Positions 42,860 through 51,004 are shown, counted from the first letter of the stretch. The stretch is 64,000 bases of DNA from an uncultured Eubacteriales bacterium (GCA_900315585.1 OMZP01000028.1:1-64000), one strand, 5' to 3'. The notes: generated from the sequence alone by a model not told the origin. A program made the numbers and translations.

Positions 42860-43170
42860 GGTTCCCCCCTCTCCGCCCCTGCGGGGCACCTCTCCCCCTC
42901 ACGGGGGCGAGGCAAGGAGGTTCCGTGGGTTCTGTCCTAGCCCCTCCGAGAGAGAGGCAAGGAAGTTCCGTGGAATCTGTCCTAGCCCCCGGAGAGAGAG
43001 GCAAGGAGGTTCCGTGGATTCTGGCCTCACCCCCCGAGAGAGAGGCAAGGAGGTTCCGTAGATCTGGCCTCACCCCCCGAGAGAGAGGCAAGGAGGTTCC
43101 GTGGATGCTTGGCTCGCCCCCGTGAGGGGGAGAGCTGTCACGGCAAAGCCGTGACTGAGAGGGGGTTCCC
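42860..43170. repeat. Family G repeat with internal 44-bp tandem array
   Basis: The outer ends are inverted copies containing CTCCCCCTCACGGGGGCGA and its complement. Inside, GGCAAGGA followed by GGTTCCGT recurs at 42911, 42956, 43000, 43044 and 43087, giving five units of about 44 bp. The array lies between fabF and fabZ. No gene is seen. Confidence 0.85.
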
Positions 43171-43173
43171 CTT

Positions 43174-44406
43174 TCAAATCCTCCGCAATGCAATCACCGC
43201 ATTGTGCCCGCCGAAGCCCAGGGACGAGGAGATGGCCATTTCAGGATCGGCCTTCACCGCCTGGTTGGGCACGTAGTTGAGGTCGCACTCCGGGTCGGGC
43301 TCGTTCAAATGGATGGTGGGCGGCACGACGCCGGTCTTCAGCGCCATGGCGCAGGCCACGGCCTCCACGCCGCCGGCGGCGCCCAGCATGTGCCCGGTCA
43401 TGGACTTGGTGGAGCTGATCAGCGCCTTGCGGGCGGCCTCCTCCCCCATGGCCTTCTTGATGGCCAGGGTCTCCACCTTGTCGTTCATGGGCGTGCCGGT
43501 GCCATGGGCGTTGATGTACAGCTTTTCGCCCGCGTAGCCCGCTTCCTCCAGGGCCAGCCGGATGGCGTTGGCCGCGCCGATGCCCTCGGCCTGGGGCGCG
43601 GTGATGTGGTAGGCGTCGCAGGTGTTGCCGTAGCCCACCACCTCGGCGTAGATCTTCGCCCCGCGCTTCACGGCGCGCTCATACTCCTCCAGCACCACGA
43701 TGCCGCTGCCCTCGCCCATCACGAAGCCGCCGCGGCGGGCATCGAAGGGCAGGGAGGCCTTCTCGGGATCCTCACTCTCGCTGAGGGCCTTCATGTTGGA
43801 GAAACCCGCCACCGCCAGGGGGATGATGGTGGCCTCCGCGCCGCCGGCGATGATGGCGTCCGCCAGGCCGTACTTGATGGCGTGGAAGGCCTCGCCGATG
43901 GCGTGGCTGGAGGTGGCGCAGGCCGTGACCACGGGCAGGCACGGGCCCTGGGCGTTGAAGCGGATGGCGATGTTGCCCGCCGCCATGTTGCCGATCATCA
44001 TGGGCACGAAGAAGGGCGACACCCGGCCGGGGCCGCGGTTGAGGAGCTTCTCCGTCTCCTGCACGAAGGTCTGCATGCCGCCGATGCCGCTGCCCACGTA
44101 CACGCCCAGGCGCTCCGGGGAAACGGTGCCCTCGATGCCGCTGTCGGACACGGCCTGGATGGCCGCCGCCATGGCGTACTGGGCGAACAGGTCGGTGCGC
44201 TTGGCCTGGGCGCGGTCGATGCCCGCGGCCTCCGGGTCGAAGCCCTTCACCTCCGCCGCCACCTTGACCTTGTAGCCCTCGGTATCAAAGCGGGTGATGG
44301 GGCCGATGCCGCACACGCCCTCGGTCAGGCTCTGGAAAAAGGCCTCCGCGCCATTCCCCACCGGGGAAATGACGCCCGCGCCGGTAATTACTACACGATG
44401 GTTCAT
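43174..44406 (-). CDS. fabF: 3-oxoacyl-ACP synthase II FabF
   Basis: Condensing enzyme that extends acyl-ACP with malonyl-ACP. The 410-residue thiolase-fold protein has the catalytic cysteine in VTACATSSHAIG (Cys163), the histidines in NAHGTGTPMND and KSMTGHMLGAAG, and the C-terminal SSSLGFGGHNAVIAL. Its length is typical. GAGGAGATCGT precedes the ATG, about 107 bases after fabG. Confidence 0.97.
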   Translation of the reverse strand: MNHRVVITGAGVISPVGNGAEAFFQSLTEGVCGIGPITRFDTEGYKVKVAAEVKGFDPEAAGIDRAQAKRTDLFAQYAMAAAIQAVSDSGIEGTVSPERLGVYVGSGIGGMQTFVQETEKLLNRGPGRVSPFFVPMMIGNMAAGNIAIRFNAQGPCLPVVTACATSSHAIGEAFHAIKYGLADAIIAGGAEATIIPLAVAGFSNMKALSESEDPEKASLPFDARRGGFVMGEGSGIVVLEEYERAVKRGAKIYAEVVGYGNTCDAYHITAPQAEGIGAANAIRLALEEAGYAGEKLYINAHGTGTPMNDKVETLAIKKAMGEEAARKALISSTKSMTGHMLGAAGGVEAVACAMALKTGVVPPTIHLNEPDPECDLNYVPNQAVKADPEMAISSSLGFGGHNAVIALRRI

Positions 44407-44520
44407 ACGATCTCCTCACAAGGTTGATCGAGTGAGGAGTGAGGAGTGAGGAGTGAGGAGTGAATAGCGTCTTGTCCGGCCATCCATACTCCTAACTCCT
44501 GACTCCTAACTCCTACCTCA
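44407..44520. repeat. Family A repeat between fabG and fabF
   Basis: Tandem GAGTGAGGAGTGAGGAGTGA faces CTCCTAACTCCTGACTCCTA. The last fabG codons (Met-Arg and the TAG stop) lie in the repeat arm. Confidence 0.75.
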
Positions 44521-45256
44521 TAAAGAATCCGCCGTCGACGGTGATGACGGTTCCGGTGATGTACCCCGCCTCGTCGCTGGCGAGGAAGGCCGCCGCCGCC
44601 GCCACGTCCTCCGGCTTGCCCATGCGCCGCAGGGGGATGCTCTTGCAGGCCTCCTCCAGGGCGTCCTGGTTCATGGCCTGCGTCATGGGCGTCTCGATGA
44701 AGCCCGGCGCAATGGCGTTGCAGGTGACGTTCCGGGCGGCCAGCTCCCGGGCGATGGTCTTGGTCAGGCCCACCACGCCCGCCTTGGACGCGGCATAGTT
44801 GGCCTGGCCGGCATTGCCCATCAGGCCGGCGATGGAGGCGATGTTGATGATGCGGCCCGCCCGCTTCTTCATGAAGTCGGCGTACAGGGCCTTGATCATC
44901 AAAAACGTGCCCTTCAGGTTCACGGAGATCACCGCGTCGAAGTCCTCCGGCGACATGCGCAGGGCCAGCTTGTCCCGGGTGATGCCCGCGTTGTTCACCA
45001 GGATGTCCACGCCGCCCAGGGCTTCCTTCACCTGGGAAACGGCGGCCGTCACCTGGTCGTAATCGGTGATGTCGCACTTCGCCGCAAAGGCGCGCACACC
45101 CAGCGCGCGAAGCTCCTCGGCCGTCTGCTCGCTCAGCTCCAGGCTGCCGGCGTCGAGGATGGCGATGTCCGCGCCCTGGCTCGCCAGCTTCATGGCAATG
45201 GCGCGGCCAATGCCCCGCGCCCCGCCGGTGACGAGGGCCACTTTACCGTTCAACAT
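44513..45256 (-). CDS. fabG: 3-oxoacyl-ACP reductase FabG
   Basis: NADPH-dependent reductase of the short-chain dehydrogenase family. The 247 residues contain the cofactor loop TGGARGIGRAIA near 9, NNAGITRDKLALRM near 85, the catalytic Ser-Tyr-Lys set in SIAGLMGNAGQANYAASKAG near 137-156, and PGFIETPMTQAM. CGGAGG lies eight bases before the chosen ATG; an in-frame TTG two codons upstream is less likely. Confidence 0.96.
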   Translation of the reverse strand: MLNGKVALVTGGARGIGRAIAMKLASQGADIAILDAGSLELSEQTAEELRALGVRAFAAKCDITDYDQVTAAVSQVKEALGGVDILVNNAGITRDKLALRMSPEDFDAVISVNLKGTFLMIKALYADFMKKRAGRIINIASIAGLMGNAGQANYAASKAGVVGLTKTIARELAARNVTCNAIAPGFIETPMTQAMNQDALEEACKSIPLRRMGKPEDVAAAAAFLASDEAGYITGTVITVDGGFFMR

Positions 45257-45269
45257 ATCCAAAACCTCC

Positions 45270-45449
45270 GGTTTTTCCTCAATTAGGAATGAGGAATGAG
45301 GAGTGAGGAATTATGGTAGAAATCCTTGCGGATTCCTTTTGGATGAAAGATCTGGCCATTGATATGGCAGCGTTCTTATTTCAAGTCAAACAAATCCCGC
45401 AGGGATTTGAACTTCAATTCCTCATTCCTAATTCCTCATTCCTCATTTA
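45270..45449. repeat. Family A repeat between fabK and fabG
   Basis: GAGGAATGAGGAGTGAGGAA and TTCCTCATTCCTAATTCCTC are the tandem arms. AAATCCTTGCGGATT and AAATCCCGCAGGGATTT are the inner inverted pairs. The fabK stop (TAA) lies at its end. In many Firmicutes fabD occupies this place; no fabD remnant is seen. Confidence 0.8.
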
Positions 45450-46394
45450 ATCCAGCCTCTCCGCGGCTTTTGACAGAATCTCCTCCGTCTCCCGCATGAG
45501 GTCGTCCACGATTTCCTTTGCGCTCTGCTCCTTTTTCACCAGCGCGGCGATCTGCCCCGCCAGGAAGGAGCCGCCCTGCAAATCGCCGTCCACGGCGGCC
45601 TTGCGCACCGCGCCGGTGCCGAAGGCGGAGAGCTCCTCCTCGGAGACATTGGGGTCCCGTTCCAGCTCCGCGAACTTGTTCACGAAGGGGTTGCGCAGCG
45701 CCCGCACCGGGTGGCCCAGCCTGCGGCCGGTCACCTGGGTGTCGATGTCCCGCGCGTCCAGGACCTTCTTCTTGTAGTTGGGATGGATGCCGCACTCATA
45801 GGCGGACAGGAAGCGGGTGCCGCACTGCACGCCCTCCGCGCCCAGCATGAACGCCGCCGCCATGCCGCGCCCGTCGGCGATGCCGCCCGCGGCCAGCACG
45901 GGGATGCTCACCGCGTCCACCACCTGGGGCACCAGGGCCATGGTGGTCAGCTCGCCGATGTGGCCGCCGGACTCGGTGCCCTCGGCGATCACGGCCGTCG
46001 CGCCGCTGCGCTCCACCCGGCGGGCGATGGCCACGCTGGGCACCACGGGCACCACCTTGATCCCGGCCTCGATCCAGCCGGGCATGTACTTGCCGGGCAG
46101 GCCCGCGCCGGTGGTGACCACGGGCACCTTTTCCTCGATGACCAGCCTGGCCACGGCCTCCACATGGGGGCTCATCAGCATGATGTTCACGCCGAAGGGC
46201 GCATCCGTCAGCTTTCGGCACAGGCGGATCTGATCCCGCACGTAGTTCTCATCCGCGTTCATGGCGGAGATGATGCCCAGGCCGCCCGCGTTGGAAACGG
46301 CCGCCGCCAGCTTCGCGTCAGAGACCCAGGCCATGCCGCCCTGAAAGATGGGATAACGGATGCCGACGGCCTCGCAAATCCTGGATTTCAGCAT
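45447..46394 (-). CDS. fabK: Enoyl-ACP reductase II FabK (FMN-dependent)
   Basis: Performs the final reduction of each cycle using FMN and NAD(P)H. The 315-residue TIM-barrel protein of the nitronate-monooxygenase-like family begins ICEAVGIRYPIFQGGMAWVS, with the catalytic histidine region GTESGGHIGE near 138-147, the FMN phosphate site AAGGIADGRGMAAAF, and GAEGVQCGTRFL. Operon context supports FabK over a nitronate monooxygenase. It starts one base after the ACP stop. Confidence 0.94.
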   Translation of the reverse strand: MLKSRICEAVGIRYPIFQGGMAWVSDAKLAAAVSNAGGLGIISAMNADENYVRDQIRLCRKLTDAPFGVNIMLMSPHVEAVARLVIEEKVPVVTTGAGLPGKYMPGWIEAGIKVVPVVPSVAIARRVERSGATAVIAEGTESGGHIGELTTMALVPQVVDAVSIPVLAAGGIADGRGMAAAFMLGAEGVQCGTRFLSAYECGIHPNYKKKVLDARDIDTQVTGRRLGHPVRALRNPFVNKFAELERDPNVSEEELSAFGTGAVRKAAVDGDLQGGSFLAGQIAALVKKEQSAKEIVDDLMRETEEILSKAAERLD

Positions 46395-46395
46395 T

Positions 46396-46626
46396 TTAGC
46401 CCGCGATCCTTTCGTTGATCAGGTTCACCAGATCCTGCACGGTGGCGATACCCTCTTCCAGCTCGATGGTGATGCCGAACTCGTCCTCCAGGGTCATCAC
46501 CATCTCGGCGATGTCCAGGGAGTCCACATTCAGGTCCTTGAAGCTGCTCTCCGGCTTCACCTCGGAAGCGTCGATGCCCTTGGCGTCCACGATGGTGTCC
46601 ACGATCTTCTGAAAAACATTGTCCAT
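46396..46626 (-). CDS. acpP: Acyl carrier protein
   Basis: A 76-residue acidic carrier that holds the growing chain on 4'-phosphopantetheine. The attachment motif DSLD is present (Ser36) in KDLNVDSLDIAEMVMTLE, followed by EFGITIELEEGIATVQDLV. GGAGGACAAAATC precedes the ATG. It lies between fabH and fabK, its normal place in this operon type. Confidence 0.97.
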   Translation of the reverse strand: MDNVFQKIVDTIVDAKGIDASEVKPESSFKDLNVDSLDIAEMVMTLEDEFGITIELEEGIATVQDLVNLINERIAG

Positions 46627-46679
46627 GATTTTGTCCTCCTGTTGATGTTTGTTGTGTATGTTCATGCCGCCGACGTCGA

Positions 46680-47627
46680 TCAGAACTCGATCAGCGCCGT
46701 ACCCGTGCACAAGCCCGCGCCGAAGGCGTTCAGGATTGCGCGGCAGCCCGGTTTCAGTTGTCCGGCCCGGTTCATCTCGTCCAGCAGCACCGGGATGGTG
46801 GCCGAGGACGTGTTGCCCGTGCGCTCGATGTTGTGGGGGAAGTGCTCCGGCGCCACCTTCAGGCGGGTGCGAACGGCCTCCAGGATGCGCATGTTGGCCT
46901 GGTGCAGCACGTAGAAGTCCACGTCCTCCGGCTGGAGGTCGTGGGCCGCGAGCATCGCCTGGATGTCCTTGAAGGAATGGGACACCGCGAACTTGTAGAC
47001 CTCCTGGCCCTGCATCTTCAAATACTCGGCGGGCGCGGGGTCCACCGCAAAGGGGCTGTTGCCCGGCGGGGTGGACGCACAGAGCACGTCCCGGCGAGGT
47101 TCGCTCATGAAGCGGATGTCCTTCAGGCCCTCGCCCTCGCCCACCACGCAGGCCCCGGCGGCGTCGCCAAAGAGCACGCAGGTGGAGCGGTCCGTCCAGT
47201 CCGCGAAGCGGGAGAGCGCCTCGGCGCTGACGATCAATACCTTGCGGGCGCGCCCGGCGGCGATCAGGCCCTCCGCCACGGAGAGCGCCGCGATGAAGCC
47301 GGTGCAGCCGCCGTTCAGGTCCAGGCCCATGCACTTCAGGCCCAGGGCCGTCTGGATGTCGCAGGCCAGCGCGGGCGACAGGGTCTCCGCCTGGACGGTG
47401 GTCACCAGCACGAAGTCGATCTCCTCCGGCGCGACCCGGGCGTTCTCCAGGGCCGCTTTGCCCGCCGCCTCCGCCAGGGATTGCAGCGTCTCCTCCGACA
47501 GCACCCGGCGTTCCCGGATGCCCGTGCGGGTGGAGATCCACTCGTCGCTGGTGTCCAGGAAGGCCGCCAGGTCGTCATTGGTCACGACCTTTTTCGGCAG
47601 GGCGCTGCCGGTGCCAAGTATCTTCAA
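46680..47627 (-). CDS. fabH: 3-oxoacyl-ACP synthase III FabH
   Basis: Starts fatty-acid synthesis by condensing an acyl-CoA with malonyl-ACP. The 315-residue protein has the catalytic cysteine in LNGGCTGFIAAL (Cys108), the histidine in VLHQANMRILEA, the asparagine in GNTSSATIP, and the C-terminal FGAGLCTGTALIEF. The start is TTG with AGGAGG nine bases upstream. First biosynthetic gene after the regulator. Confidence 0.96.
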   Translation of the reverse strand: MKILGTGSALPKKVVTNDDLAAFLDTSDEWISTRTGIRERRVLSEETLQSLAEAAGKAALENARVAPEEIDFVLVTTVQAETLSPALACDIQTALGLKCMGLDLNGGCTGFIAALSVAEGLIAAGRARKVLIVSAEALSRFADWTDRSTCVLFGDAAGACVVGEGEGLKDIRFMSEPRRDVLCASTPPGNSPFAVDPAPAEYLKMQGQEVYKFAVSHSFKDIQAMLAAHDLQPEDVDFYVLHQANMRILEAVRTRLKVAPEHFPHNIERTGNTSSATIPVLLDEMNRAGQLKPGCRAILNAFGAGLCTGTALIEF

Positions 47628-47639
47628 GGGAAATTACCT

Positions 47640-47765
47640 CCTATCATGAAAAGATCCTTCGCTTGGCTGTCGCTTCGCTCAGGATGACGGGATTGGGATC
47701 GAATGTCATTCTGAGCGAACGCGAAGAATCTGCGTTCTGAGCGAATGCGAAGAATCTGCATTCTC
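47640..47765. repeat. Family B repeat between the regulator gene and fabH
   Basis: AAGATCCTTCGCTTGGCTGT and repeated CATTCTGAGCGAACGCGAAG-type arms; the GAGCGAA-GCGAAGAATCTG unit occurs twice (about 47710 and 47735). It contains no gene. Confidence 0.7.
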
Positions 47766-48224
47766 TCATTTCAACTCTTCCATCTTCTGGGTAAAGAACC
47801 CGTTCAGGCCCTTCAACGACCGGAGCAGCACGGCCACGTCCTCGTCCTCGATGCACCGGCGCACGGCGTTGATCATCTTGCGCTGGGCGAACAGGTAGCC
47901 GATGTAGGCGTGGGTGCCTGAGTCGGTCAGCCGGATGTGCACCTGCCGCCCGTCCTCCAGGCCTCGCTGCTTGGTGACGTAGCCCTTCTGCTCCAGGCGC
48001 TTCATCATGGCCGTCACCGAGGGCAGCGTGATGTCCAGCTCCTGGGAGATCTCCGTGACGGTGCGGCCCCGCTGGCGGCTCGCGCCCACGCACTCGATGG
48101 CCCGCATCTCCGACAAACTCAGCTTGCCGTCGGACAGGTCCGCCAGCATGATCTGCTCGATCTTGCCCGCGGCCCGATAGGTGTCCACCAACAGCCGGTT
48201 CAGCTCATTTCCCAGCGCGTCCAT
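47766..48224 (-). CDS. fabT: MarR-family regulator, FabT-like
   Basis: A 152-residue winged-helix regulator. The recognition region is RTVTEISQELDITLPSVTAMMKRLEQKGYV, with the wing at KQRGLEDGRQVHIRLTDSG (shown in the order TEISQELD, VTAMMKRLE, GRQVHIRLT). FabT represses fatty-acid synthesis genes in Firmicutes with acyl-ACP as co-repressor. The position at the head of the operon and a palindrome on its own promoter support autoregulation. GGAGGCTAGAGG precedes the ATG. Confidence 0.88.
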   Translation of the reverse strand: MDALGNELNRLLVDTYRAAGKIEQIMLADLSDGKLSLSEMRAIECVGASRQRGRTVTEISQELDITLPSVTAMMKRLEQKGYVTKQRGLEDGRQVHIRLTDSGTHAYIGYLFAQRKMINAVRRCIEDEDVAVLLRSLKGLNGFFTQKMEELK

Positions 48225-48261
48225 CCTCTAGCCTCCCCGAAGTCGGTCGCGTACTAAAACT

Positions 48262-48280
48262 TAGTTAGACAATCTAATTA
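48262..48280. promoter_or_regulatory. Probable FabT-like operator
   Basis: TAGTTAGA, three bases CAA, then TCTAATTA: an inverted repeat matching at 7 of 8 positions. It overlaps the -10 and start region of the fab promoter. Size and symmetry suit a MarR dimer. Confidence 0.7.
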
Positions 48281-48304
48281 TAGGCCCTTTACCCCGAAAG
48301 TCAA
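48277..48304 (-). promoter_or_regulatory. Promoter of the fatty-acid operon
   Basis: Minus strand TTGACT, 16-base spacer, TATAAT. It overlaps the palindrome at 48262-48280. Confidence 0.8.
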
Positions 48305-48369
48305 GTAAATTGTGTGGGAATTATGAATGAAATGCGACAGAATCCCCGTGGGACGGGGCTTTTGCCCGG

Positions 48370-48398
48370 TTGACATTTTTCGCGGGAGCATATATCAT
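48370..48398 (+). promoter_or_regulatory. Promoter of the CDP-glycerol transferase gene
   Basis: TTGACA, 17-base spacer, TATCAT; about 37 bases before the start codon. It is divergent from the fab promoter. Confidence 0.8.
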
Positions 48399-48434
48399 AA
48401 CATTGTAATAACCCTTCCCCATGGGAGGCGCGAC

Positions 48435-49640
48435 ATGCAAAACCAGACGAATCCCCCGGCGGCGCGGCCCTCGCTGAAGGCCCGCATCAAGGGCTGCAAA
48501 TGGCTGTTCGAGGCGCTGCAGCGGCTCAAGCACGCCCCCTATCCCCTGCTCAGCGGCTATATGCGGCTGTGCCACCGGCGCTTTGGCGTCGACGGGAACA
48601 AGGTGTTTTTCTCCAGCTACGACGGCGGCCTGTACAACGACAACCCCCGGGCCGTGGCGGAGGCTCTGCGGAAAATCGCCCCGAAGGCCAAAATCCTGTT
48701 CCGGCTCAACGGGCGGGGCATGGCCCAGGCAGACGTTCCGGCGGACTTTGTGAAGGTGCCCCGGTTCACGCCGCGAACGCTGAGGGAGATGGCCACCTCC
48801 AGGGTGATCGTCACCAACGCCGCCATGAAGATCTGGATGGTGAAGTTCCCGGACCAGCTGTACATCCAGACCTGGCACGGCGACCGGGGCTTCAAGAAGG
48901 TGCAGCTGGACCTGGACCCCAGGCGCCGCTACTTCATCGAGGAGACCAAGCGCATCGACCTCGCCGTGTCCGGCTCCGCCTTCGGAAGCCGGGTGTTTCA
49001 AAGCGCCTTCGGCGTGAAGGACGGCATCCTGGAGGTGGGCTGCCCCCGGAACGACATCCTCGTGAAGCGCCCGCCGGAGGTCGCCCGCAGGACCCGCGAG
49101 GCCCTGGGCATCGAAGAAGGAACTCGGGTCGTGATGTACGCGCCCACCTTCCGCACGGCCTCCAGCGGCTCGGTGCAGGAGGCGGGGCTGAGCCTTGCGA
49201 AGGTGCGCGCCGCGCTGGAGAAGGCCACCGGGGAGAAGTGGGTGTGCATCACCCGCGGCCACGTGGACAGCCGGGGCATCCACTCCGACGCCGCGCTGGA
49301 CGTGAGCGACTGGCCGGAGGTTTCGCCGCTGCTGCTGGCGACGGACCTGCTCATCACCGACTACTCCTCCATCGGCGGCGACTTCATGCTGCTGGACCGG
49401 CCCGTAATCTTCTTCATGCCGGACCTGGACGACTACCTGGACGAGCGCGGGCTCTACTTCGACCCGCTGAAATCCCCGCTGAGGGTGGCCCGCAGCGAGG
49501 CGGAGCTGCTGAGGATACTGGAAAAGCCCCTGGACGGCCCCGGCAACTGCCGGGAAGTGCTGGACTTCTTCGGATGCAGGGAGACCGGCCGGGCCGCGGA
49601 GATCGTGGCGGAGAGAATCAAACGAGAGTTAAGGGTTTAG
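48435..49640 (+). CDS. CDP-glycerol glycerophosphotransferase family protein
   Basis: A 401-residue protein of the TagB/TarF type, which adds glycerol- or ribitol-phosphate units to teichoic-acid-like polymers at the membrane. Key blocks are KVFFSSYDGGLYNDNPRAVAEAL, the QTWHGDRGFKK nucleotide-binding motif near 155, VMYAPTFR, and LLITDYSSIGGDFMLLDRP with FFMPDLDDY. The N-terminus is basic and amphipathic. GGGAGGCGCGAC precedes the ATG. A GCGGGGG/CCCCCGC stem follows at 49656-49690 without a U-run. The exact donor and acceptor are unknown. Confidence 0.88.
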   Translation: MQNQTNPPAARPSLKARIKGCKWLFEALQRLKHAPYPLLSGYMRLCHRRFGVDGNKVFFSSYDGGLYNDNPRAVAEALRKIAPKAKILFRLNGRGMAQADVPADFVKVPRFTPRTLREMATSRVIVTNAAMKIWMVKFPDQLYIQTWHGDRGFKKVQLDLDPRRRYFIEETKRIDLAVSGSAFGSRVFQSAFGVKDGILEVGCPRNDILVKRPPEVARRTREALGIEEGTRVVMYAPTFRTASSGSVQEAGLSLAKVRAALEKATGEKWVCITRGHVDSRGIHSDAALDVSDWPEVSPLLLATDLLITDYSSIGGDFMLLDRPVIFFMPDLDDYLDERGLYFDPLKSPLRVARSEAELLRILEKPLDGPGNCREVLDFFGCRETGRAAEIVAERIKRELRV

Positions 49641-49711
49641 AGTTGAGATTGAATTGCGGGGGCACTCCACAGCCGCAAGCAATCCCCCGCGTTAAGAATT
49701 GGCAAAGGTCA

Positions 49712-49740
49712 TTGACAAACCCCCACCGCCGTTCTATAAT
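49712..49740 (+). promoter_or_regulatory. Consensus promoter of the aromatic amino-acid operon
   Basis: TTGACA (49712-49717), a 17-base spacer and TATAAT (49735-49740), a perfect match to the housekeeping consensus. Transcription should start near 49747, about 30 bases before the leader peptide. Confidence 0.92.
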
Positions 49741-49778
49741 TTACCCAACTAAAGCATGAAACCCCGGAGGGAACATCC

Positions 49779-49835
49779 GTGAAGCGCAATCAGTACAGCT
49801 ACTATTACTTTTACTTTATCGGCTTTCGCAGATAA
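49779..49835 (+). CDS. Tyr/Phe-rich leader peptide
   Basis: A short gene with a GTG start and GGAGGG seven bases upstream. The product is MKRNQYSYYYFYFIGFRR, 18 residues with five Tyr and three Phe; six of the eight lie within residues 6-13. It ends with TAA. It is the expected sensor of a transcription attenuator: ribosomes pause on Tyr or Phe codons when the charged tRNAs are short. It lies between the operon promoter and the attenuator hairpins, 150 bases before the DAHP synthase gene. It is too small to have an independent function. Confidence 0.88.
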   Translation: MKRNQYSYYYFYFIGFRR

Positions 49836-49915
49836 AGAGCTTTGCTGTACTCCCAAATCAAGCGCCAGACTTGTAACGGCCCTGCAGTAAAACTCACTGC
49901 GGGGCCGTCGTTTTT
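49792..49915 (+). promoter_or_regulatory. Transcription attenuator of the aro operon
   Basis: Three competing pairings are visible. (1:2) AGTACAGC (49792-49799, in the Tyr codons) with GCTGTACT (49844-49851). (2:3) GAGCTTTGCTG (49837-49847) with CAGTAAAACTC (49885-49895): nine Watson-Crick pairs, one G-U, one mismatch. (3:4) the terminator, ACGGCCCTGCAGT (49876-49888) with ACTGCGGGGCCGT (49896-49908), a 13-bp stem with one G-U, followed by CGTTTTT. Segments 2 and 3 are each shared, so the structures exclude one another. A ribosome stalled on the aromatic codons blocks 1:2 and favours 2:3, giving read-through. Confidence 0.85.
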
Positions 49916-49984
49916 ACCCTCGGTCCGGCAAAGCCGGACGCTCGTCCCCTCCTCACACCCAACATTCAGGAAGGAAGAAACGCC

Positions 49985-50989
49985 ATGATTATTCTGCTCA
50001 AGGACAAGGTGAACGAAAAGCAGGTGAAGAACCTGACCAACTGGCTGGAGGGCATCGGCTTCGACCTGCACATCTCCAAGGGTCAGCACCAGACCATCAT
50101 CGGCCTGATCGGCGACACCAGCCGCGTGGACATGGACCTGATCGCCTCGCTGGACATCGTGGAGAGCGTGAAGCGCATCCAGGAGCCCTTCAAGAGCGCC
50201 AACCGCAAGTTCCACGAGGACGACTCCGTGGTGGACTGCGGGGGGGTGCCCATCGGCGGGGGCCACTTCCAGATCATCGCCGGGCCCTGCTCGGTGGAGA
50301 CCCGGGAGCAGATCATCTCCGTGGCCCAGTCCGTGAAGGCCAGCGGCGCGGGGATGCTCCGGGGCGGCGCCTTCAAGCCCCGCACCTCCCCCTACGCCTT
50401 CCAGGGCCTGCATGAAAAGGGCCTGGAGCTGCTCAAGGAGGCCAAGAAGGCCACGGGGCTGCCCATCGTGACGGAGATCATGGAGGCCGCGCACCTGCCG
50501 CTGTTCGAGGACGTGGACGTGGTGCAGGTGGGCGCACGGAACATGCAGAACTTCGAGCTGCTCAAGGAGCTGGGCCAGACGAAGAAGACCATCCTGCTCA
50601 AGCGCGGCCTGGCCAACACGCTGGAGGAGCTGCTGATGAGCGCCGAATACATCATGGCCGGCGGCAACAACAACGTCATCCTCTGCGAGCGGGGCATCCG
50701 CACCTTCGAGACCTACACCCGCAACACCCTGGACCTGTCCGCCGTGCCGGTGCTGCGCAAGCTCACCCACCTGCCGGTGGTGGTGGACCCCAGCCACGGC
50801 ACGGGCCACGCCTACCTGGTGAAGTCCATGGCCATGGCGGCCACCGTCGCCGGGGCCGACGGCCTCATCATCGAGGTGCACAACGACCCGCCCCACGCCC
50901 TCTGCGACGGCAAGCAGAGCCTGACCCCGGAGCAGTTTGACGAGCTGGCGCAGAGCATTCGGAATGTGCTGCCCTATCGGGTGCGGTAG
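49985..50989 (+). CDS. aroF: 3-deoxy-7-phosphoheptulonate synthase (DAHP synthase, type I beta)
   Basis: First enzyme of the shikimate pathway, condensing phosphoenolpyruvate with erythrose 4-phosphate. The 334-residue protein has an N-terminal ferredoxin-like regulatory domain (1-~70, [20 protein letters not shown]) as in Thermotoga-type enzymes, then the barrel with [46 protein letters not shown] and DPSHGTGHA. The N-terminal domain suggests allosteric control, typically by Tyr or Phe. First gene after the attenuator. Confidence 0.96.
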   Translation: MIILLKDKVNEKQVKNLTNWLEGIGFDLHISKGQHQTIIGLIGDTSRVDMDLIASLDIVESVKRIQEPFKSANRKFHEDDSVVDCGGVPIGGGHFQIIAGPCSVETREQIISVAQSVKASGAGMLRGGAFKPRTSPYAFQGLHEKGLELLKEAKKATGLPIVTEIMEAAHLPLFEDVDVVQVGARNMQNFELLKELGQTKKTILLKRGLANTLEELLMSAEYIMAGGNNNVILCERGIRTFETYTRNTLDLSAVPVLRKLTHLPVVVDPSHGTGHAYLVKSMAMAATVAGADGLIIEVHNDPPHALCDGKQSLTPEQFDELAQSIRNVLPYRVR

Positions 50990-51004
50990 TTTGTTGTACA
51001 GGCT

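Noticed and set aside
42860..43170. CRISPR array
   Set aside because: The five units are contiguous near-identical copies of about 44 bp with no unique spacers, and no cas genes are near. They are tandem repeats within an inverted-repeat element.
45447..46394. Nitronate monooxygenase
   Set aside because: The family is shared, but the gene lies between acpP and fabG in a fatty-acid operon with no other enoyl reductase, which favours FabK.
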